Source: Campylorhamphus procurvoides
Taxonomy: Eukaryota > Chordata > Aves > Passeriformes > Dendrocolaptidae
NCBI GenBank assembly: GCA_013396655.1
Contig: WBMV01005967.1
Span: 194,706-258,705 of the forward strand
Length of the DNA stretch: 64,000 nucleotides
Direction of reading: 5' to 3'
Shown in pieces: positions 1-11,690 of this stretch (its first letter is position 1; each line of letters opens with the position of its first letter). The notes under the pieces were generated by a model. The model did not search any database. It was not told where the DNA came from and was given only the letters and a program-made list of their open reading frames with translations. The position numbers and the translations under genes are program-made.

Positions 1-1898
1 TCTCGTCCCATCATGGCTCACAAAAGCTGATGTTCTCCAGACTATGACTGCATTTTCTGCATTCGAGCTGTAGCTAAAGAGCACTGCTTGTCCAGAAACG
101 ACAAATCTTCAAGCAAATTCTGTAACAAAGGATCTAGATTTTCAGATTATCCAAAACTTGAAGTGTTGCTGTATACTATGGCTGATATTAGTTTAGTGTA
201 CATCTCACAATAATAGAAATTGATGTAGGTATATGAGAATGACAAGTTTAATTTAGAAACTGGTTTTAAGATTAGCACTGAAGATCCCAATCGTGAATGT
301 AGCTGTGATATCCAGACATCAGAGGACAAACAAATTAAAGATCTAATACCTGTTTAAAAAAATTTGGACCTGAATTTTTAAAAATTAAGGTTCACAGGGT
401 TGAGTTTACTAAAGTCGATAAAAATAGTCAGCAGTTTTCTCCATAAGAACTTCTTACTGATGGCTTGTCTATACAGACACTTTCTTTTATGGGTGGGAGA
501 AACTCCCTATACAGAATGTTCATCTTAATTGGCATCTCTGTCACTTTAATGAGCTCTTGACTGATTGGCTCCCTGACCTGGCTTGGAGTTTGGGCTGGGG
601 CAGTCCTCTCAGCCTATGTTTGTCTTGCCTAGATCATTGCTTAGGTTTAGTGTGCCCCTCTGGTTTTTTCCATGCCATGGTTACATTTCTGTCTAATGAA
701 CCTCCATGAAGCAGAATTGAGGATCTCCAACACTGTGACTCAGAAAGTTGGGAGAGAGGAAAAGAAGGTGTGATAGTTGCAGAGGAACATGGTTTCTGTT
801 GTGTTTGAACAATGTGGGGCCCAAAAACCAGCAGACAGATTACCTGAGTTTCTTGTCATTTCTAAGTCATCATGGCCAGCCTATTTTTGGGATAAAAGAT
901 GCTTCACTAAGTACATTCAGATCAACTGCTTTTCACAAGATTATCAGAATGTATTCTAGTGCCTGGGAATAGGCACAGAACCAGCTCCCTGGGCATGAAG
1001 GTTTTAGCATATCATTGCTCATTGTCCTGCCGCAAAGACAGACTTCTGGAGCTATTCTAATGTGACAGGAAAAAGTACAGTAGTTCAGAGACAATAATCT
1101 TCTCTTTTCTGTGTTGAAACATGGATCTACACAGTTGTGTTTTACTAAGAAAAGTAACAGTTTATCCACCGGGTAGTATTCTTTGAAAAAGAAAACACTT
1201 TTCTCTTTGAGAAGTTCACCTCCCAAATGTCCACAGTCTTTCTCAGCCTCTGTTTTTTTCTGCTGAGTGGGGGTACAAGGTACCAGTCTGAATTGTGAGA
1301 GCATGACTTGAAGTCCTAAGGACAAAGCTTGCTTTTGTTTCCTCCTGGTAAGTTAGACTGTTACACCTTGCCACCCAATTATCTTTACTATTAAAACTTA
1401 AGTTCTGCCGAGGAAGCTAAGCATAAGCAAAATAAAACAGGATCGTCTGGTTCTTCTTTGCATAGGGGGAACTTGTCAAAATCTTGACAGACACTTTGAG
1501 AAACCACATCACACACAAAATTAGGTTCAATAAACAGTAGCTGAAACCAGATTTTTTTTTCTTGCTTTGATAAAAGTATACAGATTTTGCAGTTTCTAAT
1601 TTTAGCTCTCTAGTTTACAATAAATCTCCTGAAAACTTTATTTTATATTTTTCAGTGGAGGAAGTGTATTTAATGTCATGTTTTCTTCATTAAAAAACTC
1701 AGAAAGTGAGAGAAGCTTATTATTTCCTTGATCATTAAGTGTGTGTTTGCAGTGTTGCAATCTTTGCTCATTGTTAAATGAGCAAACAAAACCAAAAATG
1801 GCTTATCACTCAGTGCTATGTCAGCTCAGGTGACCTCAAGGTGTTTATTGCTATGGAATTACTAATAAATTTAATTAGCCGTTCAACTTTTTAGTATT

Positions 1899-1917
1899 TT
1901 TGTTTGTTTGTTTGTTT
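1899..1917. repeat. (GTTT)n microsatellite
   Basis: About four to five GTTT units in T-rich sequence, with an AT-rich TTTA stretch following near 1965-1980. Confidence 0.85.
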
Positions 1918-1982
1918 CAGAATGGGGTTTTTCTGGTTTGTTCAGGTTTTTTTGGTTGTATTTTTAATTTATTTATTTATTT

Positions 1983-2000
1983 TGTGTGTGTGTGTGTGTT
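1983..2000. repeat. (TG)n microsatellite
   Basis: About eight consecutive TG dinucleotides. Confidence 0.9.
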
Positions 2001-4770
2001 ATCACTGCATTGCATATCTCAACTTTGGCCTTAATGTAGCATTTCTCATAATTAAGTGGTCTTGACAGGCATGTCTTACTTTAAGGACTCTAAATGTATT
2101 CTGTACAGCATAATGTCAACATTTTTAGAGGAAATATAAAACTGATATCTGAATGAATTTATTTTTAAAATGTTTTTGATCATGGATTCTAATTGTGCAG
2201 TGGAATGATACATGTCTAGTGTGTAGTAGTAACATAGAACCCAGACAAATCCTTGGATTGCAGCATCCCTGAATGTGTTTTAAGTGAAACCTTCAATAGT
2301 GAAGTGAGAAATGTGAATTCATGTGCTGTGGTAACATAGTCAGACTTTTGCCTCTGATCACTGTAAAATGCCATTCTTGTTCCATTGTCTGCTTTTCTTC
2401 TCTTTTTGCATGGAAAAAACATGAGTATAGGTCTTAATAGCATGTTGAACCTCTAGAGAACCTCTCTTGGAGGGCTGCAGACATCCAAGGGTAGTAACTC
2501 ATGGGCAGGTGGGCATGTGTCAAACCAGGGCAGTGCAGTCCTGCTGAAGGAGTTGTACCTTATTTTTCCTGTAGCGACCCCACATCCTACTGGACAATAA
2601 TTATTGAACCATAGTCTTGGTAAGATTCTTCTCTTCACTGGAAGATGCATTCAGGGCTGTACATGTAGCCCAGAGGGTATGTGTTGTTGCATTCCATTTT
2701 CATTTCAAACTTCTTGCAGTAAACTTCAGTGCTTTTCTCACTGTCTGTGCAGGGAACTGAGTCCAGGAGACTTGTCTTAACATGAGAAGGAAGCTGAAGA
2801 GGTTGCTTTGTGTCTCTCTAACTTTTTATTCATTCCCTGAAAGCCCACATGGGTAAGATACAGGAACTGCACCCCTAAATACCAATAAATAGCAGTGAAG
2901 GGTAAGCAAGAGTAATAACAGATAACGAGAGGTCATCATGGCTCTTGCTATATGATCAACTTTGTGGCAGCAAATGTTTGTGAGCAAAACTGTGTAAATA
3001 CTAGGGAGAAACCAGATATGCCACCCTGTGTCCTTTGGACAGTCTCATTGCTGATATGTTAGAACATGGATATAGCTCACTTCATCTATAGGAGTCCTTG
3101 CTGTGCTCAGTGTCTTATTTATACAATCTCATTGAAAATACTTGATTAAAACTGAAACTGAACATTTTAATGAAGGTGTACTGAATCACAGAGGCTGCAG
3201 TGAGTTCTGCTGGGTACCTCATCAAACAGGCAATAGACAAAAATGCATTTATGCCCTGGTCCTGTACTTACATGTCTGAGTTAAACATGTCCATAAGTGT
3301 TTGTGAGATGAGAGCTTACGTCAACAAGTTTTTCTTTGCAGTGCTTGACCTGTGTTTTTTCTCATAGAGAGAAGTAAAAAAGGAGCTTGGTTTCCTAATG
3401 GATTTGGAAAACAGATGACTGTCTTATGTTCCTCACAAGTTGTCAGTTGGTCTGATACTTTGAATGACTGGGGCAGGGCTGGTCTTATCCAGTATGGAAC
3501 TCCAAGAAGAGCTTATGCCCTACATTTTTGCCCTTTAGTTGTTTTGTTTTCCTGGGCTTCTCAGGGCTCATACTGGTTCACAGTACCAATTCCAATCACT
3601 CTTCCTCTACTGCCCTGGCTAATTTTCTCACTTTTTAAGTTCACTGTCCCCTCCCAGGTTTTCATCTCAAGTGGTAGATTCTGTACTACTGCTCTATCAA
3701 GTTCCTCACTCTTGGCAGGAGGTGGTTAGGACACAAGTTTCTAAGTTAACAACTCCCTTGTTCTAAGCACTGGCATCAGCTCAACATGAGTGTATATTTT
3801 GTTATTTTCCCCATGGACCAATCAGCCAATGTGCAGCAGCACAAAATGGATCTTCAAAAAGAGAAGACATGAAATAATTCCTCGGACAGCTTATAAGCAG
3901 TATATAAACAAGACTAGTATTGATCTCAACTGATTGATTTTGGGATTATGATAGTAGCCATAGAAACATGAAAAAATTATAACTGAAGGTTTCAAAGAAG
4001 GTTTTGAGTTCACTAAGCCCTTCCTCTCATTTGATTAATCAGTGATTTATAGATATATAATGAGTTTAACTGACTTAGTGGGTAATTTATGTCAAAATGT
4101 GCATGATATATGGATTTAAATAGACCTAAAAGAGGGGAAAAGGAACCATCTGTTCTCTAGAAAACTGTCTGCTGTCAGAGGGATTCAAGAACTGTTTGAA
4201 AAGCGTGTTTAGAAAGACATGAGTAAATTTTCTATATTTCTTGTGCTTTCTGGATGGTGTTCTCATTGTGTATATATTGTCCAACAAACCAGGTTTGAGT
4301 ACTTGAATTTTTAAACTTTTGCAAGTCTCCACATTTTATAAGTTATTCAAAAGGCTTTATTTTCATGAACATATATCGTGGGTTTTGTCCTGGTCTTCAC
4401 AGTGCTCATGGAATATTGTCTTTGCAGCTGCAAGATGAATACAGAGACCCAAACACTTCACTGCTCGAGTTCAAACATGAAAATGAAAGTGGTATTTCTT
4501 GGGAGTAGCAGGGTTTTATTTAGGATAGGTATTTAAAAACAGACTTACCTACATACCTAGTAGGGTTTGTCAACTGAGAAATCTCCTTGTGCTGTTCTCT
4601 TATGCAATATGAACAAGTTAATGATTATAGAGAAAAACACTTCTGCATATTCTTACATTTACACATGCAAACTTTGTACATTCTTCAACAGGATGACTCA
4701 CGCATGCAAACTTAAGCAAATGGATAGGCACTTGTGGGATCAGGGCTTAACTTTTTGCCTGAGAGGGAAA

Positions 4771-4900
4771 AATCATAGAATATACATCTCACAGAGCCAC
4801 AGAATCACAGAATATGCCGAGCTGGAAGCGACCCACAAGGATCACCGAGTCCAGCTCCTAGCCCAGCACAGGACTGTGCAGCAACAAAAATGCAGAGGTG
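4771..4900 (-). mobile_element. CR1 LINE 3' tail (antisense)
   Basis: The + strand reads AATCACAGAAT...GAGCTGGAAGCGACCCACAAGGATCACCGAGTCCAGCTCCTAGCC-type sequence, the reverse complement of the CR1 3' end with its short ATTCT-type terminal repeat. It is truncated after about 130 bp. The T-rich tract at 4960-5032 downstream is not part of it as far as I can tell. Confidence 0.85.
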
Positions 4901-5250
4901 GACTGATGTGTGCTCCACAGAGTATAGGCAGCATCTGCAAAGGCAGTTTCGAGTTTTTTTGTGTTCTTTCTTTTATTCGTTGGTTGGATTTTGGTTTTGA
5001 TTTTTTAATTTTTTTAATTTTTTTTTTTTTTAGATACTACAAGTCTGTTGGTTTGTGAATTGAATATACCTGTAGCAAGCTCAGTGTTTAACAGCGCGAT
5101 GGACAATAAACTTCCTGCCAGGGACACTTTTAAAGTCAACCTCTCCCGGACCCCTCACGCGTGGTGTCTCCTAAAGCCCCCCCACTTCGAGTACGGAGAC
5201 AAAACCCATCCCTAGAACCTCAGGGGAGCGGAGCCACCCCGGCCCTTCTC

Positions 5251-5576
5251 CCGTGCCGGAGGGAGCCGTGTCAGGGGTATCCGTGTCAGGGGTAGCTGTG
5301 CCGGGGTATCCGTGTCAGGGGTAGTCGTGTCAGAGGATAGCCATGACAGGGACACCCGTGCCCGGGGTAGCCGTGCCAGGGATAGCCGTGCCAGGGATAT
5401 CCTTGCCGGGGGTAGCCGTGTCAGGGACACCCATGCCCGGTGTAGCCGTGACAGGATAGCCGTGTCAGGGGGTAGCTGTGCCCGGTGTAGCCGTGCCCGG
5501 GGTATCCGTGCCGGGGGTAGCCGTGCCCGGGGTATACGTGTCAGGGGTAGCCGTGCCGGGGGTAGCCGTGCCCCGT
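5251..5576. repeat. 15-bp GC-rich minisatellite upstream of EPB41L4A
   Basis: About 20 imperfect head-to-tail copies of a 15-bp unit, near GGGGTAGCCGTGCCA, with variants such as GGGGTATCCGTGTCA and some 13-14 bp units. Because the unit is a multiple of three, it keeps reading frames open on both strands. In one + frame it reads as repeated GVAVP. These ORFs are by-products of the repeat and not genes. Confidence 0.9.
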
Positions 5577-5655
5577 GGCCGGCAGGAGGCGGCCGGCGCT
5601 TGCCCGGGCGCTGGGTCGCTGCCGGCGGCGCTCCCCTCCATCCCTCCGCCCCCGA

Positions 5656-5748
5656 NNNNNNNNNNNNNNNNNNNNNNNNNNNNNNNNNNNNNNNNNNNNN
5701 NNNNNNNNNNNNNNNNNNNNNNNNNNNNNNNNNNNNNNNNNNNNNNNN
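5656..5748. other. Assembly gap (93 N)
   Basis: A run of 93 Ns between the minisatellite and exon 1, in GC-rich sequence that is often lost from short-read assemblies. It probably hides promoter or 5' UTR sequence of EPB41L4A. Confidence 0.99.
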
Positions 5749-5787
5749 AGCCTCCCCCGCCCCGTCCCCACGGTCCCCGCAGCAGGC

Positions 5788-5886
5788 ATGGGCTGCTTCT
5801 GCGCCGTCCCGGAGGAATTCTACTGCGAAGTTTTGCTCCTGGACGAGTCCAAGCTGACCCTGACCACGCAGCAGCAGGGCATCAAG
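5788..5886 (+). CDS. EPB41L4A: EPB41L4A coding exon 1 (residues 1-33), partial gene
   Basis: This exon encodes the N-terminus of band 4.1-like protein 4A, a FERM-domain protein of the membrane-cytoskeleton interface. The 33 codons begin [20 protein letters not shown] and end QQQGIK, which I recognise as the start of vertebrate EPB41L4A; the paralogue EPB41L4B has a long unrelated leader. The ATG at 5788 has a strong context (G at -3 and G at +4) and lies in a CpG-rich block. The exon ends AAG and is followed by the donor GTAAGG at 5887, a phase-0 junction. Residues from about 11 onward form the first beta strands of the ubiquitin-like F1 lobe. Gly2 with Cys3 and Cys5 resembles a myristoylation/palmitoylation signal. 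The 5' UTR boundary cannot be set because a gap (5656-5748) lies just upstream. Confidence 0.95.
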
Positions 5887-6420
5887 GTAAGGACCGGCGG
5901 GGCCGCGGAGCGCGGTGCGGGCAGAGCTCCCACCCGGGGCAGCGCCCGCAGGGAAAAGGGGGTTCGAGAGGGATGCGGTGGAGGGTGACCGAAAGAATCA
6001 CATCGTAACTTTCCTCACGGATGGACCGGGGTGGAGTGCGCCGGTGGGGCGGACGTGGCTTTTTGTGGGGGCTTTTACATCGGGATACCCATTAAAGCGA
6101 GCAGGTGCCGACCGCCCCGCGGCACTCGGGACGCTCGGCACCAGAGGTATTGTTCTGTACCTGCTGCCGAGAAAGCGAGGAGGAGGAGGAGGCGGCTGTG
6201 CGCGCCCGTGTTGAGTCACTCCCCGCTCCCTCTGCCCTGGGCTCGCTGCCCTGCCCGCCCTGGGACGCGCTCATCCCCGGGAGAGGCCGGAGCCGGAGAA
6301 GCTGCAGCTCCCGAACCCAGGGTGGAGGGACCAGCCCCGTCCCCATCCCCGTGTCCCGTCGCCCGGTCGGTGGGAACAGCCCTGGCGCTGCCGCGGCACG
6401 CTCGGCGAGGATGAACTCTT

Positions 6421-8740
6421 CAAAGTAGTCATCTGCCAAGCGCTAATGAGCCCTGACAGAGCATGTGAAAACTGAGATTTTTCTAAAGGCCCTTAACTCG
6501 GTCCTGTTTAGTTAAGCCTGATGACAGCAAATCGCATGTCTCAGACACCCGAAGCCCTTGTTCGGAAAGCCGGGAACTTGAATTTATTAGGAACGTATGA
6601 ATGTGGTTTCAGTATGGAATCAGACAAACAAACAAACAAACAAAAAGAAATCAGTTCTTCTAAAATTTATTGTTGAAAAGGGCCAATCAATTTTACCTAG
6701 GACATCCAGAGAATAAAAGTCTGTATGTTTCACCTTGTATGATTAAAGTTTGATGAAGCAGAAACTGAGGGAAGGTATTGGGGAGAAGGAGTTCACATTT
6801 AACAATGTATTTTTAACTCTAATCTATGGTATTACCAGGTCTACATGTACTGAGAATTTTCAAGCTTTGCTGAATCAACTGCCTGCAAACAGGCTCATAA
6901 ATCCATGCTTAGCACAGAGGAGTAAGCAAATCACTGTGACGCTGGCATTCAGTACCTATGTAGGGTCTTTGAAGTCTAAGTTTAGACACTTCTGAAAAAC
7001 CTTACCTTTAGATGCACAGATGTGTGCTATGCATGTATATGTGCTTTTGTTGCCTGTAAATGTGCAGTTGCAGAAGTATGCAAGAGTGTCTGCAGTTTGC
7101 AGAAGTATCTGCAAAGATAGTCCTGTGGGTAGTTTAATGAATCTAAACCCTGAAAGTGAAGAGTTTGTACAATGTCTGATAAAGATTATTGTCCCATGGA
7201 AAAGAAGGGGTCTGAAGATGTAATTTCTTTTCAAGAATCTGTGACATGCAGTGTTGGAAACTGTCTAGTGTAACATGAGGGTGTGGTTTCCTGCCACTCT
7301 TAATGTGATCTGAATGTGGTATAACGCTAAATATTTCATCCCTTCCACCTGCTCGTTCTCTGTCTTGAATCCAACCACAGAGCAGTCATAGACTCACTTG
7401 AAACAGTGTGTGAATCTGACAAGAAAAGTAGTAGTTTGTTAACATTTATGCACTGACACTGCACAGCAGGAAATCTTAGGGAAAGAAGAATCTCCCTTTT
7501 CATAGCAGCCTGGGTTTTATTTTTTTTTCCCCCCAAGATTAAAGTTGTATAATGTGAAGCCACACCCCAGTACTATAGCTCCATGAGCCTTTGAAAACCC
7601 AGAGAGAGGAACTGCATAGCTCTCTCCTAGTCAGTGGTTTGCACCATTGTGTTCTTGCTTGCCTTTGTACTTGCAAAAGTGTTTGTGCAGCTGCGCGTGA
7701 AGAGCAGCACAGGTCCAGCTGAAGGGTAACCACTGGTTTGCCTTTTACTGGGTTAGTCTTCAGCTGGGTCAGTGCCCCGGTCCTTTTCACGGTTGAAGGA
7801 GGGCAGAACTGGCCTTTTTCAATTGAGTCCTGGCTTCTGTCATGTTAAACTGCTCAGGGAACACTTGTGTTGTTTTTATTCTACAGCTTTCCAAGAAAAT
7901 GATATTATTTCGTAGTAAAACAGAGCATAAATTTTGTCATGCTCTGTCATTTCTCGCTTTAATCTTGAAATATGAACTTTTTATTATAATTCTTTTGTTG
8001 ACACCTGCACATCTAAATGCAGAGTCTTGTATTTTTTTTTTTTTTTCAATTGGAATTTCAGCTTTGGTACCTGTGTGTAGATTGTAAATGTTCTTATATT
8101 TAACTTTTAAACAAAGGTTTCCTTAGAACTTCAGATTATGAAGGTGGTCTTTCTTTTGTCTTCTTTGCTTTTAATTTGGTTCTCAGCTACACAGAAAACA
8201 CAAATCTTGAACTCTTAGAGGAGCAGAATTTTTAAGTGGTTATGGGAGAAACTTTGTTCCCTTCTTTTCCCCCAATCAGGTGTGTGTCTGCTAGAAATAA
8301 AACCCACAGCTCAATAGCTATTTGCTGTCTATTACTTGCTTCATATTAGTGAATATAGTCTTATTTGCTTGGAAGGGCAGAAGGCTGATCTCTGTGCCTG
8401 TAGGAGTCCTAGGCAAGTTTATTTCTTCAGTGCATCATGAAATAGATACTTGTCTCCAAATTGACGTGGAGTTTTGAAGATGCCTTGCTCAGCTTGTAGA
8501 GTGGTTATTGCTGGCTTGCTGGCTTGACAGCAACTATCCACATCAAAATATGATTTTTTTAAATTACAGTTTTGTTAACACAGTTTTCATACTACAGTGG
8601 GCTTTAAATTGCACTTTACATCAAAACAATGAGCAAAGGTGATATGAGACTAAGACTTTGGGTGCAGTTTAGGGATACTTTTCTCTGTGGACTTCAAAGA
8701 CCTTGTTAGGGAAATAATTGTTTTTTTTTTTCTGGCTTTA
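6421..8740. other. Intron 1 segment without recognised features
   Basis: AT-rich sequence. Apart from the CAAA microsatellite at 6623-6645 I see no repeat family, conserved motif or exon-like structure. Confidence 0.5.
6623..6645. repeat. (CAAA)n microsatellite
   Basis: About five CAAA units just downstream of the CpG island in intron 1. Confidence 0.85.
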
Positions 8741-8823
8741 AGTGGGGAAGCTGAGATGCAAAGAGATTGAGTAACTTCTGCAGCACTGTACAACAGGTCA
8801 GCATCCGAGTCAGAAAAAGGTTC
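8741..8823 (-). mobile_element. MIR-like ancient SINE fragment
   Basis: The + strand reads GGGGAAGCTGAGATGCAAAG followed by AGATTGAGTAACTTCTGCAG and a degraded remainder. This resembles the reverse complement of the MIR/CORE-SINE 3' half (GAAACTGAGGCACAGAGAGG, then TTAAGTAACTTGCCCAAGGT). The match is diverged, as expected for an element that predates the bird-mammal split. It could be chance similarity. Confidence 0.5.
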
Positions 8824-11631
8824 CCAGCCCTATTATGCTGGTAGCAGCTGACCATTCTGCATGGTTCATGCTGTCTGTAGGGGTTTGTCATGAAGTTTTT
8901 CAAACTGACTTTTGTTTCTCATATATTTTTTCTTCTGTTTTCTCACTGTTACCAGTACTGCCTTGCTGTTCTCCATTTATGTCTTTGTGTTTTAATGTCA
9001 GAGCACCTTAAATGTGGAAACTGGCTCTCCAGCATTCAGGTTTACAGCAAGCTGATAATAGATATTCAGGAAAGGCCATCAGATGTCTCATAGTCTTAAT
9101 TTTTATTTTTCCTTGTAGTCCATTAGAAGAGATATTGTGGAGATGACATGTTTGAGATAATAAAGTGATGGCAGTTGTTAGTTCAAACAAAATTGGAATG
9201 GAAGAGACTATTCATCAGGTTCTAGTACAGTTTGTCTAATCAAGGTACATGGCCTCAAACCGGGACAGCTTTTCCTCTTAAAAGGATGTTTAAGTTTTCA
9301 ATTAAGAAATTAATTTTTAACAGATTTTGGCTACTAATATAGTAAGAATCATCTGCTAGTTGAAGAAAAATCACTTTTCCAGGACCGCTTTGACTTGTCT
9401 TCACAAAGATTAAACAATAACTTAAGGATTTTTATGGTATAATATTATCTTCTAAGTAGTTATGGCTTACTGGTTGATTTCACAAGACATGTTCTTAGTG
9501 TTTTGATGTGATACCTGACTGGTGGGTCACGGACATTGCATGTTTTGACTCCGTTAAGAACTGGAGTAATTGTCCTCTGAGAAGGAGTTTGGAGTGCCTT
9601 ATTCCACCAGCTTTTTGGTGGAGTTTAAGGAAACTTCTGTGGGCTCTTAGAAAATAATACTATGAAGCCTTTTTGTGATAAGCTGTTTTGGAAAGTGTGG
9701 TCATCTTGTAATGTGTATGCAACAGGAATTTAACAGTTCTTTTTTTTCTTCCCCTCCTTCTCCTTGAAACAGTGTTTCAGTCAATTATTTGTTTTTTCTT
9801 CATGAAGAAGATAAAAATATTGTGAAGGTTCTCTGGTTTTGGTTTGCATCTCTTTGGTTGGAATAAAGATGTCAAAAAATATTGGCTACCTCTCTCGGGA
9901 AGAAGCTTTCTAATTAGTCTTAAGCCATCTGGCCATTGCACTTTTGAAGTATTCCTTGAAATTCCTCTCTGAGCTCTGTTTTTATGTCCTATTTAGATTG
10001 ACATGTGTAATGGGCCAACACTATTTTGTTAGAGGTGATGGATAGGAAAGACACACTAGTTTTTCCTGGAAGACTCTGTTTACAGTGTATGTTCTGGAAT
10101 ATTATTAGGTAGTACCATTTAATAGATATTGTGGCCACCATATCACTTACCTGGTATGTTAAGGATTTAACTGGTTCTTCTGTGATATGCAAGGGTTTGT
10201 GGCCCTACATATGTAGCTCTCTATACAGGGGTGCATTTCATGGTTTGTAAGCTACACCTGCAGGTCCAATCTCTGTATAAGATACTCAGTCTCCAGTGAA
10301 AGTGTGTGGTTTTTATCTGGGAAGTGACCAGTCAGATTTTTCTTTATGATGATTTACTGAGAATTTAACAAAATGAGATGCAGGTATCTAAAAGCAGGCT
10401 TCAGCATCTCAACATGGTTTAAAAAATACACCCCTGCCTCAAAAAAAAGGAAAAAAAAAATCCCAAGCCTGTAATAGTGAGTGAATGATGTTAGGAACTG
10501 TGTTAAATGACTGGGTATGTAAAAAGCACAAGTGGGTTCAATTGAATATGATACATGTTTTTGAGGTATTTATGGAATAATTGACAATATGCTTCATCAT
10601 GTGATCTATAGAAATAGATAAACATACTGATTCTTAGAAAGTTTTCTGGAGATTTTTCTCCTATTTGTCTTCTTTTTTTTCCCAGTCCTCAGTGAAGCTG
10701 AGCAGTTTCAGTCTTCATACCTTCAAAATACAGTATATACAGGAAACATGGGGTGCACTTTTGGATCAAACTAATTTAGCTCTAAGAACACCGAGGAGTA
10801 AATAGGGGAATGATAGAGCCCTATTTTTTTATCTTGTGAAAATGCTTAATGAATGCACTTTTCAGCAGGAAACAGAATACTATGAATAGAAAGTTCTTAC
10901 ATTGTGTTAATTATTTTAATTGAGACCTGGCATTAAAAGTCAAATTGGTAGTAATTTGCTGTGTGAATATATAATCTATTCTTTGTGAAAATGATTTCTG
11001 CTAGTTTATTCTTCTACATTTTACTAAAATGGAAAATATCCTTCTGTGAGAAATTTTCCTAATTATTTTGTTACATGACTTCAGAAACCTTAACACTTTT
11101 TAATGGTAGGTTGCATTTCCTTTTCACCTATGATAATTTACTACCTACAGTAATTCCTAAACTGTAATATCAAAGTTCAAGCATATTTGATCATATTCCT
11201 TTGCCTCTTGGTGTTGATTAATAAATATTTCAGAGCAGATTATTCTAGATATTTGGAATATTGTTTTGAAAAGAATAGTTAATAAAAAGTGAATTGATTA
11301 ATATGACACAACCTAAACCTTATGCAACCTTGTAATTTGTTTTCTTTATGAAACAACTGTTTTCTGTTATATGTACTTATTTTGCATAGCATCAGGAAAA
11401 CTAAATAGATAATATCAAATTCCAAGTGTAAATAAGTACATATTTTCTTATTTAATGTTGTAGATACACTGCATCTAAGGATTGCCTGTAACAAAACCAA
11501 CAAGAAAATGTTAACAAAAATGTAAATTACTCAAGAGCCCTTCCATATCAGAAAGATACCATTCTTTCTTAAATTTCTATTATGGGTATAAAATTGTCAT
11601 CTGATTGCACACTGAGCACCAGATGGTGCAT
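8824..11631. other. Intron 1 segment without recognised features
   Basis: AT-rich non-coding sequence. No repeat family or exon-like structure recognised. Confidence 0.5.
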
Positions 11632-11690
11632 GTGAAATTTTGCACTATTTCAGTCCTCTAAAAATGGACTGAAATAGTGCACAATTACAG
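11632..11690. other. 59-nt hairpin (miRNA-like inverted repeat)
   Basis: The arms 11632-11656 and 11666-11690 are complementary over 25 positions with about three mismatches. They contain a perfect 16-bp core (TGCACTATTTCAGTCC at 11641-11656 against its complement at 11666-11681). The loop TCTAAAAAT is 9 nt. The fold works on either strand. It could be a short intronic hairpin RNA, a MITE remnant or a local inverted duplication; the sequence alone does not decide. Confidence 0.8.

Larger units (their letters stand above)
1..4770. other. 5' flanking non-coding DNA
   Basis: AT-rich sequence with scattered microsatellites and no recognisable exon, RNA gene or mobile element. The longest ORFs (130 aa on the - strand at 933-1325, 125 aa on the + strand at 3352-3729) have no recognisable homology or splice context. 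I treat the region as intergenic or upstream flank. Confidence 0.6.
5140..6420 (+). promoter_or_regulatory. EPB41L4A: CpG-island promoter region of EPB41L4A
   Basis: The base composition changes abruptly from AT-rich to GC-rich with dense CpG near 5140 and returns to AT-rich after about 6420. The block surrounds coding exon 1 and includes the first ~500 bp of intron 1, the usual position of a vertebrate CpG-island promoter. I see no TATA box close to the start codon. The transcription start may lie in the 93-base gap (5656-5748) or in the GC-rich DNA beside it. A GGA-rich stretch sits at about 6178-6192. Confidence 0.8.

Noticed and set aside
4567..5058. 163-aa + strand ORF
   Set aside because: Its middle is antisense CR1 (4771-4900) and its end is translated T-rich tract (FFFF-type residues).
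5251..5576. G-quadruplex array in the minisatellite
   Set aside because: G-runs are separated by about 10-11 bases, too long for the usual quadruplex loop rule.
5212..5857. Long overlapping ORFs on both strands upstream of and across exon 1
   Set aside because: The 15-bp repeat keeps frames open and some ORFs run through Ns; only the MGCFC frame continues with known EPB41L4A sequence.
6031..6439. ORFs of 107-127 aa just after exon 1
   Set aside because: Chance open frames in CpG-rich DNA on both strands, downstream of a good splice donor; no homology recognised.
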